Source: Camillea tinctor (lineage: Eukaryota > Ascomycota > Sordariomycetes > Xylariales > Xylariaceae). From it: 64,000 nt of DNA. The position numbers and the translations under genes are program-made. The notes beneath the pieces were generated by a model. It did no database searches and was not told the origin of the DNA. It saw only the letters and a program-made list of their open reading frames with translations. Positions within the stretch are counted from its first letter, which is position 1; the number at the start of each line of letters is the position of its first letter. Of this stretch, positions 1-11,761 are shown in pieces. The stretch is taken from contig MU394051.1 in assembly GCA_022578605.1 (NCBI GenBank), positions 1,762,995-1,826,994 on the forward strand. Reading direction: 5' to 3'.

Positions 1-463
1 CGCCTCCTCTCCCTTTACTGGCTCCATTGGTCGCTTCGTACCTTTCTCAGCCTAACTCCCGTGGCCCCCAAGGTGTTATAACGTCCTTGCCCTATGTAAA
101 TAGATTAATCATGTTTTCAATGCACCCCATAAACCTCGTTGCAACGCCGTGCTCGACCGCACAGCCCGCCCAATTTTGCCAAACTAACGCCAGTGCAATA
201 TGATTATCGAATTTCAGAACCGCGAAAAAAATGCAGACAAGCCACCAAATATAATGAGCCGATGTCCTTGCCTGTGTATAGGGATAGCCTAATGCTACCT
301 GTGGGGCCGGGGCTCTGAGAATGGTTTGCTGGGGCAAGCCAGACCTAGATGGAAGCTTATGCTGAGATATGCAGGCCGACTATCAAGGATAAACCAACGC
401 TCATTAGAGGACTCTGTTTTCGTTAGCCGGCTACTTGGTCCTGTTTTTTAGAGTTACTGACTT
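1..463. other. 3' flank of the WOPR gene, no gene seen
   Basis: This stretch lies downstream of the minus-strand WOPR gene. Neither strand holds a frame with recognisable motifs. It probably contains the 3' UTR of that gene. Confidence 0.5.
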
Positions 464-1987
464 TTATTGTTGGTACGATTCATTACCAACGAGGGTCCAA
501 TCGTGATCTGCTTGGGTTGAATCAGAATGATCCATGCTTAACTGTACTCCATTGGGTGTTGCATCGTGGCTACCGGCCCCGAAACCCGTTGCGGCATGTT
601 CAGAGAGAGTGCCTCCAAAGTCGGTTAGCGACTGGCGCGTGGCAGAAGGATCGTATCCATTGCCAAGCTGTCCGTCGAATCCTCTAGAATTATGTGTAGA
701 GCTTCTAGTATCGTACGTCCCGCTCCTCTGGGTAGAAGCATTCGCATCATATGCGTTCGAAGAATGTCCAGCAGAGGCTGCAGCGGCAGTTGTAACAGGG
801 GCTTCGAACATCATGCTGCTATTGTATGAAGAACTGGGTAGTGCATGATTCCCGAGATTATTACCGTTAGTAATAAGCGGTGCTGAATTCATCTGGTTTC
901 GATCCATAGCACCCAATCCCGAGTATCCAATCTGACCGTTGTTACCTGTTCCGTGGATAATTGAATGCCTTCGAATAGGTATAGAAGCCGTGCTGCTGCT
1001 GCTATACGCTGCAGATTGCTGTGGCATAGTGCATGACGAGCTAGGAACAGCCTCATATGCGTAGGTAGCAGTGGTTGAAGGGGTATAACTAACAGGAGGT
1101 GGTAGTGCTTGACCGATACTGTAACTCGTGCTAGGCATGAAATGGCTCCCCCATGGATTGCTACCATAGGCATGTACAGATGGAACAGACATCGATCGAA
1201 TACCAGCGTTGTTCATAGCATCATAACTATTCATAGGCGCTGGCATGGCCATATAACTTTGGGCTGGAGCATCGAGCATTAACGAATCTCCTCTGTCATC
1301 AACCGGAGCACGGAAGTTCCCCGAAGATATCAAACTTGGACGAGGCTGAATGCTTTGAAGTGATGGTGTCTCTGCTGGGGTTCTCAACTTGTTGTCGATC
1401 ACGTCTTGGATGCTATAATAGGAGACCATGTGATGCTGCACACCACGGTACTGGACGCTGATCGTCTTCTTAACCAGTCCATCGTGCTTAAATTGGTAAG
1501 AATCGACTAGGGAGCCGACAAGTGCTCGTTCCGCTTCATTGCGTGCGTTATTTGGGCTATCGTAGCCTGGAAAGGAAGCACTCAAAGGTAGCGTGCCACT
1601 GCTATAGCCACCGATAGAATTTGATCTTGAGGATCCAGGGGGCTTAGTCACCCCGTTATCTGATTTCTTGTGTTTCAGTGCTCGCTTCTTCTCCCCAGGC
1701 TGAAATGGCTTGTCAAGTTCTCGGTAGAGGAGGAAGTTCCCTAGAATTCGACTGGGGCTCCAGGGTACGCCATCAGTCCAGCGTTTGATACCCGAAGAAT
1801 GTTCTTCGTAGATGAAGACATTCCCGCTCCGAATGAGGTTCGACCTCTCTCTGTCGTGCGGTCTGCGCGGTACGTGTGAGAGGCGACCAGTAAGGCATGC
1901 TTCGAAGAGAATGAGGGCGTCCATAGTGGTACCAATGTATCCGCAGAATGTTGGGTTGAGGGGACTGCCCCCAGTTCGCTCAGCCAT
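464..1987 (-). CDS. SGE1: WOPR-family (Gti1/Pac2) transcription factor, Sge1/Ryp1/Wor1-like
   Basis: Uninterrupted frame of 507 residues from ATG at 1987 to TAA at 464. The N-terminal half is a typical WOPR DNA-binding region. Box A runs from GYIG (residue 16) through MDALILFEACLTG, HVPRRPHDRER, SGNVFIYEEHSSGIKRWTDG and SPSRILGNFLLYREL to about residue 90. Box B (about residues 150-205) holds ALVGSLVDSYQFKHDGLVKKT and QHHMVSYYSIQDV. Between and after the boxes are basic residues (GEKKRALKHKK) and a long Ser/Asn/Gly/Tyr-rich tail, as in the family. Known members are nuclear master regulators: Wor1 of white-opaque switching, Ryp1 of temperature-dependent yeast growth, Sge1 of effector and secondary-metabolite genes. 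The sequence fits the Sge1/Ryp1/Wor1 branch better than the Pac2 branch, from recalled motifs only. The upstream region is exceptionally long. Confidence 0.93.
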   Translation of the reverse strand: MAERTGGSPLNPTFCGYIGTTMDALILFEACLTGRLSHVPRRPHDRERSNLIRSGNVFIYEEHSSGIKRWTDGVPWSPSRILGNFLLYRELDKPFQPGEKKRALKHKKSDNGVTKPPGSSRSNSIGGYSSGTLPLSASFPGYDSPNNARNEAERALVGSLVDSYQFKHDGLVKKTISVQYRGVQHHMVSYYSIQDVIDNKLRTPAETPSLQSIQPRPSLISSGNFRAPVDDRGDSLMLDAPAQSYMAMPAPMNSYDAMNNAGIRSMSVPSVHAYGSNPWGSHFMPSTSYSIGQALPPPVSYTPSTTATYAYEAVPSSSCTMPQQSAAYSSSSTASIPIRRHSIIHGTGNNGQIGYSGLGAMDRNQMNSAPLITNGNNLGNHALPSSSYNSSMMFEAPVTTAAAASAGHSSNAYDANASTQRSGTYDTRSSTHNSRGFDGQLGNGYDPSATRQSLTDFGGTLSEHAATGFGAGSHDATPNGVQLSMDHSDSTQADHDWTLVGNESYQQ

Positions 1988-2366
1988 CGTGATGTTGGGG
2001 CGATGGCCACTGTATCTGTAGCTGGTATTTTCGGTACCACGGCTCCGTCTTTCAAAGATGGAAAGGTAAGCCGGTGGACGGAAGAGAGATAAGCTCCAAC
2101 GTAGAACAACTCAAGCTGAGAGAGGCCTTCATCAGCGAAAGTGTATTCCTTTTAAGAAGCTTGAAGACACGCGGGTTAACTGGTGGCAATGATGATAGGA
2201 AATGTATGATTGAGGAACAAAAAAAAGGTAGATAGACCAATGCCTACTACCACATTTTGACTGGAGATCCCGAGAGCTGATAAGTGTAAAGTGTAGTTTT
2301 AATCAAAAGTCAACTTTCTTTTTGCACGGAGGGTAAGTTAGAATACAGAACCGGAAGGCTTCAGGG

Positions 2367-2422
2367 CTGCAGTTTGAAATAGTAAAAGAAATTATTATAG
2401 CAAATAAAACAGCAGAACTTAC
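2367..2422 (-). other. probable 5'UTR intron of the WOPR gene
   Basis: On the minus strand a perfect donor (CAG|GTAAGT) starts at 2422 and an acceptor (AAACTGCAG) ends at 2367, giving a 56-nt AT-rich intron. That length is typical for this genome. It lies about 380 bp upstream of the WOPR start codon with no coding frame around it, so a leader intron is the simplest reading. Transcript evidence is lacking. Confidence 0.4.
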
Positions 2423-2885
2423 CTGAGAGTTTTCCCAGCTGTAGTAAATGTTGTTTCTTGTTCGTTTTGCTGATCAAGAGACCTAGCCGAATGTGGGAAA
2501 AGGGAAGAGAAGAGATCCGGTATGACTTTTTAAAGAAAACAGGCAGAGGTTCATACGCGACTTGATATAACCTAAGCGAGAAGGTTAGAGCACTCGGGCA
2601 ATGGGGATTATGTCACGGTGGCCTCGATATGACTGTATGGCCGTGTCTAGCACCTTAGTAAATAGTCCAGAGGCGCGAAGTAGACTGGGCCGAGTTAGGA
2701 TTTGGCCTGTAGATCAAGCCAGATGAACTTTATTCGCGAAAAAGTATGTTAGGGTGCCGCCACTGTGTCCGTGATCTTGCGCTTCCTAATGGGTAAAAGT
2801 ACCTCTTAATGCCTGAAAGGGGGGGAGGGGGTGTGTGTGAATGTGTGTGTGGGTAATGGATGGTGGTGAATTTGACGATTGAGTT

Positions 2886-2922
2886 TGCGGCTTTTTTTTT
2901 TCTTTCTCTCTCTCTCTCTTGG
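2886..2922. repeat. T/CT microsatellite
   Basis: A poly-T run is followed by a (CT)n stretch, within the presumed WOPR promoter or leader. Confidence 0.7.
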
Positions 2923-3297
2923 ATGACTGGACAGAAGAGACACAGGGACTGTACCTACATGTGTATGCCGGCAGATATGTGAGCTAAAATGTATTATAGA
3001 CCTCTTAAGCTTTGGGAACTGTCCAGGGAATATGGAAGACGCACCCCCAAATCCCACAGGTATGCCGTTCCAAAATCGGGATTGCTCATCAAACTGAAAG
3101 GACTCTGAATAGTTGCGATTAGAGGTTTAGGCTTTATATAGCCAACCGTGATAGTCGACGACTGATTATCAAAACTGAGAATTTTTTTTTGGTTTGATGT
3201 CTCGAGACCTCTCCAAGAACGAGGAGGTGAGGATAAAAAGTGGAGGAGAAGGAAGAGGTAATATGAGAAGAAGAAAGGAGGGATAAGAAAGAGGGAA

Positions 3298-3405
3298 TAG
3301 GGGAATGAGGGAAAGAGAGAGATAGAGAGGTAGAGAGGTAGAGAGAGGTAGAAAGAGGTAGAGAGAGGTAGAGAGAGACAGAGAGACAGAGGGAGAAAGG
3401 AAGGG
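3298..3405. repeat. purine-rich GA / AGAGGTAG repeat tract
   Basis: About 100 bp of nearly pure purine on the plus strand, built from GAGA and the degenerate unit AGAGAGGTAG repeated several times. Such polypurine tracts are slippage products and can form triplex DNA. The long Ser/Leu/Pro reading frames on its minus strand are low-complexity artefacts. Confidence 0.75.
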
Positions 3406-6400
3406 GGAAAGAGTCAAAATATAGTAAGTACGACTTGTATGTTGATGGTATAATAGACAGGTAGGACAAGCATAAAAATTTAGGACCCTGTACTCGATCA
3501 GGATATGGCCAAGGCTTTCTTTTTATTCAATAATGGAAGGCGTATTGGTGAGCGAGCTCTTTGATGATGGAAGCTACTACTAGGGAGTAGGTCAGTTCAT
3601 GGCCTCTTACCTCTTACCTCCTTCCTACCTATGTACCTGGCCTGCTTAAAACACTTGCTGTAGCTTCCTCTCTCTTGTCATTTCCCAGTCCTTATTTCTG
3701 TTTCTCCTCCCCCTTCCCTTGCTGTTTCCCGCCTCCTGTCATTCCCCTCTCTTCTAGAGCTACACCTAGGTTACTCCTACCTACCTAAGTAACCTACCTA
3801 CTCACTACTAGTATTTAAGTGTGTGCCCAAGCTCAGGAGCTCGTTGCTTTCTTTCCCACCAACACTAATACCAATGCCACAACCATCAATTCAATAAGCA
3901 CTACACCAGATGGGCACTTGATCTCTCTGCCCACTAGTCGGGGCTTGGCTATATTAATCAGTACATATCTACCTAGGTACTTGCCTATTCATCTAACCTA
4001 CGTGAGAGGTACTATTCTAGTTTAGACCGATCTGGAGTGTAGATCCCGGAGATCCCAGCCGGCATCCTAGGGTGTCCGGCATGTCCAACAAGATCGTCAT
4101 TGTCATCGCCGTCTCGTACCTATAGCAACTTCAATGTAAGCGAAATGCAGATAAGCCAGAGAAGATCACGGTGTTCTCTGTATTCTAGAAGACATCATGG
4201 TATCTCCATAACCCAATCATTACTCAGTAATATTTTGTCGTATGCTGAGGTGACGTCTGTTTTTGCCAACTCCAAGAGGCTAAAAAGGGAGGATCACAGC
4301 ATCATCGGTGCAAATGCGGTACTTGACTAAGCTACATTGACTGACTGTGATGGCGGATGGACGTGATTATGAGAGCTACTTTGAGCTTAAAGTTTGGAAA
4401 ACGCGATATCGGCTTAGAATCTCATAGAAGAAACATCGGACCAAAGAGTCCTAGCTCATCTCTACACTCTGCGCTCATTGTTGGAGTGTTCTTCGGATGC
4501 GATTGATGATGCGTTTGAGACTTACGTGCTTGGACCAAGAATATGAAGGTTTTCTTACTATAGGATAGGTAGGGGATTGGTTATTTTTATTAAGTTTTAT
4601 TCTTTGAAAAAAAAAAATAAATAAAGCAACTGTTTACCAGTAAAACCCGTAATTTCTATTGCCGTGAAACACGTAGAGCTAGTCAATCGGAGAACTGGGA
4701 CTCGCATTTTCTTACCCCTGAATGCTATGGTATAGACCGTCCCGACAACGTTAAGAGGAGGTGATGGGAACCCTCCCTCCCCTCCGTGGACTTTCGACCA
4801 TTGCTAGATTCCCAAGACTATAACAATGATGTGATCTTCTTGTGTTGAGGAGCCATTGCCGGTAGTGTGGTAAGCTCAATAACCTCAAGGGATATTTTCA
4901 GCCTTACATGAGTCGCAAACAACATGGGTCCAAGTGCTAAATCTCAAACTAATCCGTCTGGGTATCAGCGGTGTTATACTTGTTGCTCATCATGGCCTGA
5001 TACTTGTTTGTTCGCCTTGAGACCCTCATAAGCGAAGTGCGACGAGGGAAATTCCCGGATGTTGCTTTACGGCCATTGGCGCATTTCTTTACAATCACCT
5101 GAAAACCCGGAGGCCTAGTGCCAGAGAGATAGAGCGATGCCTTTTTTCCTTGCCTTATGCTGTGAAATAAGTGAGGACACGAAATTTTTATATAGAAAGC
5201 TACCTATATGGAATAGTAGGAGTCAGACTGAGCGACTCAGAGAGTTCGAGCTCTTTCTGGTTTAGCCAAGATGATCGTTGAGACCAGGACTCCAATCCAA
5301 TCCACGAGTCGCCCATAATTTGCACGCGCCTTGTCCCATACCATACGTGGGGCTACGGCTCTAACCAGAAATATCTATACATATCAATGTGGCTTTTGAT
5401 GCTTAATGGGAACAAGGACAGCTAGAGCTTGGTATAATTCTTTCCAACACCACAAGGTAACCTAAACCCCCCCCTCTCTTCCACTAGACTAACGCCTCGA
5501 CGAGCTCGTATGTTAGTTCACGTAATCTTCCAAGCAAAGTCAGAAAAATGGAAGACAAAAGAAGACCACAATATCTGAGCAGCAGCCGTTTTAGGTTTCA
5601 AAGCTTTGCCCCCTTCATAGTCATTATCATATGCGGAAAGGTCAAAAACCAGGGACGTGTGTATAGTAATCAGTATGACCAAGAATGGAGCTAGCTAGAA
5701 TGGGGATATCAGCTTGAAAGAGCTCAGGTGATGTAGGCGGGCAGGTCTATGGCTAGTTCAAGACCGTTTCGTGAAAATGGGCTTTGGGGAGGCCCGGCAC
5801 CGGATCCTCAACAGGGCGTGGATTCTGTAATCAAGAGGGGGTTTGTTGACGAAGCTACTAATCGCCTCTAGCGGAGACCGAATCTATGTGAGCAAGACCT
5901 TTTTATGCACTTGGCGGGAAAAGGTAGGATCCATGCACACAAGATATCGGTGATCCGCTAGGTCAATCCACTCCTCATGGTGTAAAACTCCTCTATAGGC
6001 TCGTTCGTTTCCCCGGAAGAGCCCCGCAGTGGGAATCTGCGGAGGAAACCTTATTCACAGTCCTGGCAATTGATCACTAGCTCGGTCCTCCATCCCTCCC
6101 TCCGGACGTCCTCCCCATCATGGGATTTTCTCATGGCATGGCCTTCGTCATGTTATGCCTATACCAGAGGATGGGGTAGTTCATACAAAGTATATGCTAC
6201 TGTCCATGTCATTTGACCAATTGGGGGGAGGAGATTAGTTAACTAGACAAGCCGTATTTTCCAAAGGAGAAGATGGTGGGACAAGAGCTAGTTGATACGG
6301 TTGAGCCATGTCAAGGTGTGGTTATACCACTATCGTGTGGGACTAAACAGGGACTTCTGTCATCTCCACTTATCATATTTGGTAGTAGCGGTTTAAGTCA

Positions 6401-7846
6401 GAATAGGGCATTCAAAGTAGATGCTATGGTCCACGGTTAGCGAAGTGTCCCATTTTGGTAGACCTAAGGAGTACAAAATATACGTTACGACTAGGTCTTT
6501 GCTGCAGCTTTAACAGAACCGCCCGCCACGTACTGACCCTGTCGAGATCTCTGCCTCAGTACTAGAGCATCCTAAGGAACATACACCGAGCTAGCGGTGC
6601 CTGGTACTTGTAACAGCCGTGGCAACATTTTAGTCCACGAAGTGGGGGCATTTTCTCATTAGTCCTACAAAATCTGGCCCAATTCCGAAAAAAAAAGAAC
6701 CGATGACCTGAGTTGATTCTGATTATATACAACCGGTAACATCTTCAAACTGGGAATAAGAGTGTGATGTTGAATTGCTCCACCGTGCTCTACAACGACC
6801 GTTTATTGATTACTATGCTGAGATAGAATGAGCAACTCTGATCGGTGTAGTCCTTGTGCCTAGTATGACGTACCAGTATTGACTATGTACATAGGTAGCA
6901 GCAGTATTTGGGTTAAGGGCGCGCATTCACCGATTCCATACCGAAAAACGCCGTACCTTTATGCATACCTCTCACCACGTGTGAACAAAAGCTTATTAAA
7001 TATGGTGGGTATCCGATAGTTACACAACTATTGCTCCATAGAAGGTGAGGACATGCTGGAAGAATAGTATGTGGTATTGCTATAGAGAGTATTCAAACCT
7101 TCGTGGTTTTGTGGTGTGAACAGCATCTTCGGCCCACTTAGGTAGAAGGTATGCCCATACTTCTTAGAGGGACATGCTGGTCGTGTCCCGAAACCCGTGC
7201 TCGGTAATCTCAGGCATGTTTACTTATGCGGTAGTAGATTCACCACACAGAATCTGCTAGTCGGGCAGTATTGGAGCCATTAGGGAATTGTTGACTATTG
7301 AAAATTTGCGGACCCTCCATTTTGCCTGTAAAACCTTGTTATAGGTGATAGTAGGGATGACTTGGATGGGTGTATTCCTGGCTGCTTACAGGCCGCACAT
7401 GTGAAAGGAGTATTGACCCACAGATTTGGCCACCATACAAATGTCAAATAGAGTAAACCTTTGTTGTGCATTGCCAATTAGGAGGAAAGCTCGTGGGTAA
7501 GCATCCATAGGCAGCCAAGGGTAGAACACCTAATTAGAACCGCCACCTGGGCTATTGGGGACGATGGGGACACCGGGCTTCTTAGACGTAGATATCGCCT
7601 GGAGCCTGGGCTGGGTTCGACGCATGATCGATGTCGGGTAATGGTCTGTTTGAAAGAGTAACTGGTTGAGACCCCAGAACGATTCGCGTTAGTAGGCGTG
7701 AGAATAGCATTGAACCTTAGTAGACTTGTCCGGACAGTGTGAAGTCTTGGTTGCAATGGCAACGCTAGGACGGAGAACTGCTCCTCCCCAAAAGCAATTG
7801 CGTTCATACAATTTGGTATGCTGGCCAGACAACTCCTGCTAGACCT

Positions 7847-10022
7847 CTAGTTCTCGAGGAACAGCCAAGGCTTCTTTGATGCGGTTGCACCGTAAGCCTC
7901 CCCAGGAACTTGCATTGGGACCGGAACACTACTCTGGAAGGCGGCTAAGTCCGCATGGTGGGACTCATCGGCATTGTCGTCAGTGGGAACAGGGATAAGA
8001 ACTCCACATTCCCAATTTCTACAGTTAAGCTTAGGTTGACCAGTTGCTTTATTCTTTACTAAACGGCCCCTAGTTCGTAGGCTCAAATTAGTTTGAAGTT
8101 GAGGCTGAAAAGAAAATTTTTAGACAACACGTACCAGGCGCTCTCTGAGAGATTTGCGCTCCCCACATATGCCCACGCCGCCTTGAACTTCCCGGAAAAA
8201 GCATGCCGGACGAACATGATCTTGTTGTGCATTAGGATACCTTGTCTAACACTTTTACAGTCGTGGACCATTTCACGGGGAAATGTGGTGGCGTTCCACC
8301 ACTTGCTCTGGGCACATATTGAGCCTCCGGCCTGATATTCGTTAGAACATGCGCTATTTTGTTTGGTTTAGTTTGGTTGAGCTTTGACTAACATTTATCC
8401 CACCCTTGCTTTGGGCTACTGTATCATGAGATGGAAAATATATGCGGAATTTCTCTTTTAGAGACGAATTGTTGTTGTCGGCTACGGCCTTTTTCTTATT
8501 ACTTTTAGCAGTTCGTGTGCCGTATTCCTTTAATCCGTTGTCTCCTAAACGGGAAATCAGCTACTAGAAAATAATGAAAATGGAAAGTTGCATAAACTCA
8601 CCCTGAGCAGCGTTGTAAAGAGTTGATATTAATTCCATGTTGATCGACCCGAGTGATGAGATAACAAAATCGATCTTAATATCAGATGAGGTATTGAGAC
8701 CCATTGATGTTACGGCTCGTCCAAGACCGCAGTATCCTGCTAATAGGGTCAATAGCTGTAGTCGGATCAAGATTCGAAGGTTAAACCTACCTGTTCGTTG
8801 CCATTCATCCATATGGGATTGCCCGCTGATCCCGCGTTAGCACTAAGCAACGTATAAAGCACAAATCAGAAGGAGGAGAGTTGAAAGGACTCACATGGTG
8901 TGAACAAATCTGTAGCGACTCGTTTCCGAGAAATCATAGTTTGCGAGGCTGTTGACTAAACTCTCATCTAAACCTTGCGCTTTTAAGAAGTAACGGAGCT
9001 CCTCGCCAAATTCGGTAAGATTATTATACGATCTGGCTGTTTGATCTTCTATTCGAGGAAGGTCAATCAAGAACACCATGTTCTCCATGTGTCCTGTTTC
9101 GCCCCACTGCAAGGATTGTCAGTATATGGTTTGCGTTATGATGAAGACACGACAAATCCTTTTCGACTCACATCATAGGGAACGAGATTCCCACTCGGTA
9201 CAACTATACGTAGGTAGGTAGGGTATTTCAGGAGTTGTAGCTTGGAATGCATAGTCCCATATGGCACCATCGGAGGGAAGCAGAATCTGTTTTATATGTA
9301 TATTAGCTACAGCCAGCAGATATGTGCGTCTTGATTTCACTAACCTTATGAGGTTTTTAGGGACATTTGCCCGCATCTCCTCCTTCTTCGTATCGTGGGA
9401 GCACGTTAGTAAACAGCCACCCCATGTAGAATTGAATTCGATACTTACTTGCGCTTCGTTTGACGCGAAAGCAATGCACACAAGCTTAGTTTTCTTGATA
9501 TCAAGTTTGGACAGCATCCACTCTTCGTCCCACTGGAATGAACTAAGTACGGCAAGTTGGAGGTCATTCTTCTGAAACACCTCTTCAATTTTGATATCGT
9601 CCTGCCGTGGGTAGCCAAATGCCCATGTCTTCTTCACGACGCCCTTGGGGTATGGGAGGTTTCCGAAGCGTGTGGTAGCCGCAGTTGAAGCAATATTTGG
9701 ACTCTCATCAAGTTTCACTCTCTGGCGACGGTCTTGGGTTTCCTGACCGGAACTGGGTGCTTTCCGCTTAGCGATTCGTGCAAGACGTTCCTCTTCCATC
9801 TTTTTCCTATCAAGTCCTAGAGCAGCAAGGCTGTTACTAGGAGCAGAAGTAGTAGTGGCAGCAGCAGCAGTAGCATTAGTAGCAGGAGAAGACGAGGTAA
9901 CAGCAGAGGTAGCAGCAGAAGTGGCATATCCCTTTTCGCCCCCATTCTCGCTCTTCGTAGGCGAGGTGGATGGGTTTGCTGTCTTTTTCGGCGTAGGTGG
10001 GTATGATGGACCTTTATCTAGG

Positions 10023-10053
<31 letters not shown>

Positions 10054-10189
10054 CATCCGAGCTGAGCACAATTGTAGGTTTCCCAGACGTCGACATAGCT
10101 GGCGACATGCCCGATTCTTGCATCGATAATGCAATTGCATATCGCAATGCGGCCTCCTCGTCACCATCAAAAGGGTCGGGGCCATCCAT
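7847..10189 (-). CDS. TDP1: tyrosyl-DNA phosphodiesterase 1 (Tdp1)
   Basis: Nine exons, joined from 9449-10189, 9345-9385, 9172-9286, 8895-9106, 8791-8825, 8602-8736, 8393-8544, 8135-8331 and 7847-8069, give an in-frame protein of 616 residues. Tdp1 hydrolyses the phosphotyrosyl link left by stalled topoisomerase I and other 3' blocks. Both catalytic HKN motifs are present. The first is MHSKLQLL (His274, Lys276) followed by VVPSGNLVPYDWGETG. The second is MHNKIMFVR (His512, Lys514) with YVGSANLSESAWG (Asn537). Other family blocks are LAVLSSFQWDEEWMLSKLD and QPKLNCRNWECGVLIPV. Residues 10-26 (EEAALRYAIALSMQESG) match a ubiquitin-interacting motif, and a poly-Asp run follows. The ATG at 10189 is chosen because a longer frame upstream opens only with GTG. 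One 63-nt intron (9386-9448) has no stop and keeps frame. Confidence 0.93.
10024..10050. repeat. (CAT)9 trinucleotide repeat encoding poly-Asp in Tdp1
   Basis: Nine CAT units on the plus strand read as GAT/Asp codons on the Tdp1 strand, producing most of an acidic run in the disordered N-terminus. Length polymorphism between strains is likely. Confidence 0.85.
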
Positions 10190-10562
10190 TTGTGATGAAT
10201 CGTTTAGTCGCACCTCTGAATAGTTGCACACCTAATCGTGAGAATCAGCGAAAGTGGACTAGGTGAAACATTAATTACTTAGCCAAGACGCGTTGGAAAT
10301 ATCTGAGTTATCCAAAGTATGTATGGTAGTAGTAATAGTAAGAGTAAGAATAGTAGTAGTAGATAGGTAGGTACGTACTTAAGACAGCAATTCGTGAACG
10401 CGGACAAGGATGCCCCGGTTCTCTCGCGAATTCACGTGAAGTTAAGTAAACGCCCTGTAGTACTTATTAAGTAAGTACTGGTTAGTAGGTACATACCTAT
10501 ATGTTAATTTTTTTGACTTGCTTGGCTTTGGCTTGGTTCAGGACCCGGGTAACTTATTTAAA

Positions 10563-10570
10563 TGACGTCA
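10563..10570. promoter_or_regulatory. TGACGTCA palindrome (ATF/CREB-type site)
   Basis: A perfect TGACGTCA lies about 375 bp upstream of the Tdp1 start codon. It matches the consensus for fungal ATF/CREB bZIP factors. A single 8-bp match can occur by chance, and no binding evidence is available. Confidence 0.3.
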
Positions 10571-11061
10571 CAGGGGTTTGTTGCTACCTAGCAACCACTT
10601 TTTAGTACATTCATTGTAGGTTGACTGATTTATTTTTGGTTACTGTATACTCTACTCCCACCACCTCCTGGAGCTCGGTCCGAATAATCTATAATGGCTT
10701 TCTTCTTTATTTTTATTACAAGCAACCGGACTGCAATTAGCAATTGCAGTGGTAATACCATTAAGATGAGATAGATAACCTTCCAATTTTAGCAATCATC
10801 ACAAATTCTTTTAGAGAGCAAAGTAAATGGTGGTATATGAGACCATTCGGCCTATAAAATTGATAGTCTAAGGTCCATACTAAGTAACTGAGCGAGACCA
10901 AAGTCCTGGATATATCACCAAAAAGGTTTTTTTTTCGTCGAGTTTTGTGTTTTTTTTTTTCGATCATCTGCCAGCACATCACATAGATGCCCGAACGATA
11001 TGAGCAACGCTGTGAAAAAACATTCACCACCACTCTTTCCTGATACGCCCATACAAGTGAC

Positions 11062-11409
11062 TCAATAGCCGAACAATGTATAGCCCACGAATAAAACGAC
11101 GTAGAGCCATCCATTTGCACCGAGCCTTTTCCAAGTTGCCTTGAACACCAGATTCAATGCTTCCATTCCGTCTAGAATCCGAATTCCTAGACCCAATGCC
11201 GATTCCGAGGACCCGCGATAATGCCACGGCCACAACCCGCAAACAGTGTAAGATTTCGTTTCCAGACGAGTTGAACGCTCATAAAACCGATACTCAACCC
11301 ACGATGCCACGCTCAACACCGAAAGAGGCGTAAAAGGCCTCATGCCATAATACATTAGTCAAGCACAAGTAGGAACAAGAAGGTAAACCCCTATAATGCC
11401 TGCCCCCAT
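11062..11409 (-). pseudogene. possible remnant of a small membrane-protein gene
   Basis: From an ATG at 11409 the frame reads MGAGIIGVYLLVPTCA, then a stop, then about 99 further codons to TGA at 11062. The later part contains WVEYRFYERSTRLE and YTVCGLWPWHYRG and ends with the hydrophobic stretch GWLYVVLFVGYTLFGY. Tryptophan-rich, non-repetitive composition argues for a real or former protein, but no family is recognised. The in-frame stop, and the fact that a second frame also reads sensibly across the middle, suggest decay. An unrecognised intron could also explain it. Confidence 0.25.
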
Positions 11410-11761
11410 CTATAAGGGTAGATACTCGAAATGCGTGACCATGACCAGCCATGAATAACATAGCTTAACGAACTCCGTCCTCTAGAAAAGAGAATAGGTG
11501 GTTTCAAACCATGAAACGAGGAAGTTTAAAAAAAAGAAAAAAAGAAAAAAAAAAGGAAAGAAAATAAGAACGAGAGAGAAAAAAAAATAAGAAAAAGGAA
11601 AAATGGGCCCAGAACTGGAGGACGGCAGTAGCCAAAGTTATGGAATATTGACAATGAATCTGACAATGAATCCGGTACGACACCTAGCCAACGCCAAACA
11701 CCATGCCGAAAATCGAGAACCAACAGAGGGAAGTTGATGAAGTTCACTGGGTCATAGGATC

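Larger units (their letters stand above)
1988..7846. other. 5.9-kb gene-free region upstream of the WOPR gene
   Basis: No frame in this block has family motifs, consistent codon bias or a plausible spliced continuation. It lies between the start of the WOPR gene and the 3' end of Tdp1, which points towards it. It includes (CT)n and purine-rich microsatellites, polypyrimidine patches and several CTACCTA/TACCTAGG-type motifs near 3600-4000. Most of it is probably the leader and promoter of the WOPR gene. Confidence 0.55.
10190..11761. other. intergenic region between Tdp1 and the Edc1-like gene
   Basis: Contains the Tdp1 upstream region (GTAGTA and TAGGTAGGTACGTAC motifs near 10320-10380), a TGACGTCA site at 10563-10570 (the ATF/CREB consensus), poly-A/poly-T runs near 11527-11600 and one weak coding-like patch listed separately. 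Confidence 0.5.

Noticed and set aside
534..848. 104-codon plus-strand frame
   Set aside because: Antisense shadow of the Ser/Asn-rich tail of the WOPR protein.
2806..3469. Long minus-strand frames rich in Ser, Leu and Pro
   Set aside because: They are translations of the GA/CT microsatellite tract; composition is purely low-complexity.
7478..7807. 109-codon minus-strand frame just downstream of Tdp1
   Set aside because: No motif and irregular composition; it lies after the Tdp1 stop and does not extend the conserved C-terminus (KKPWLFLEN).
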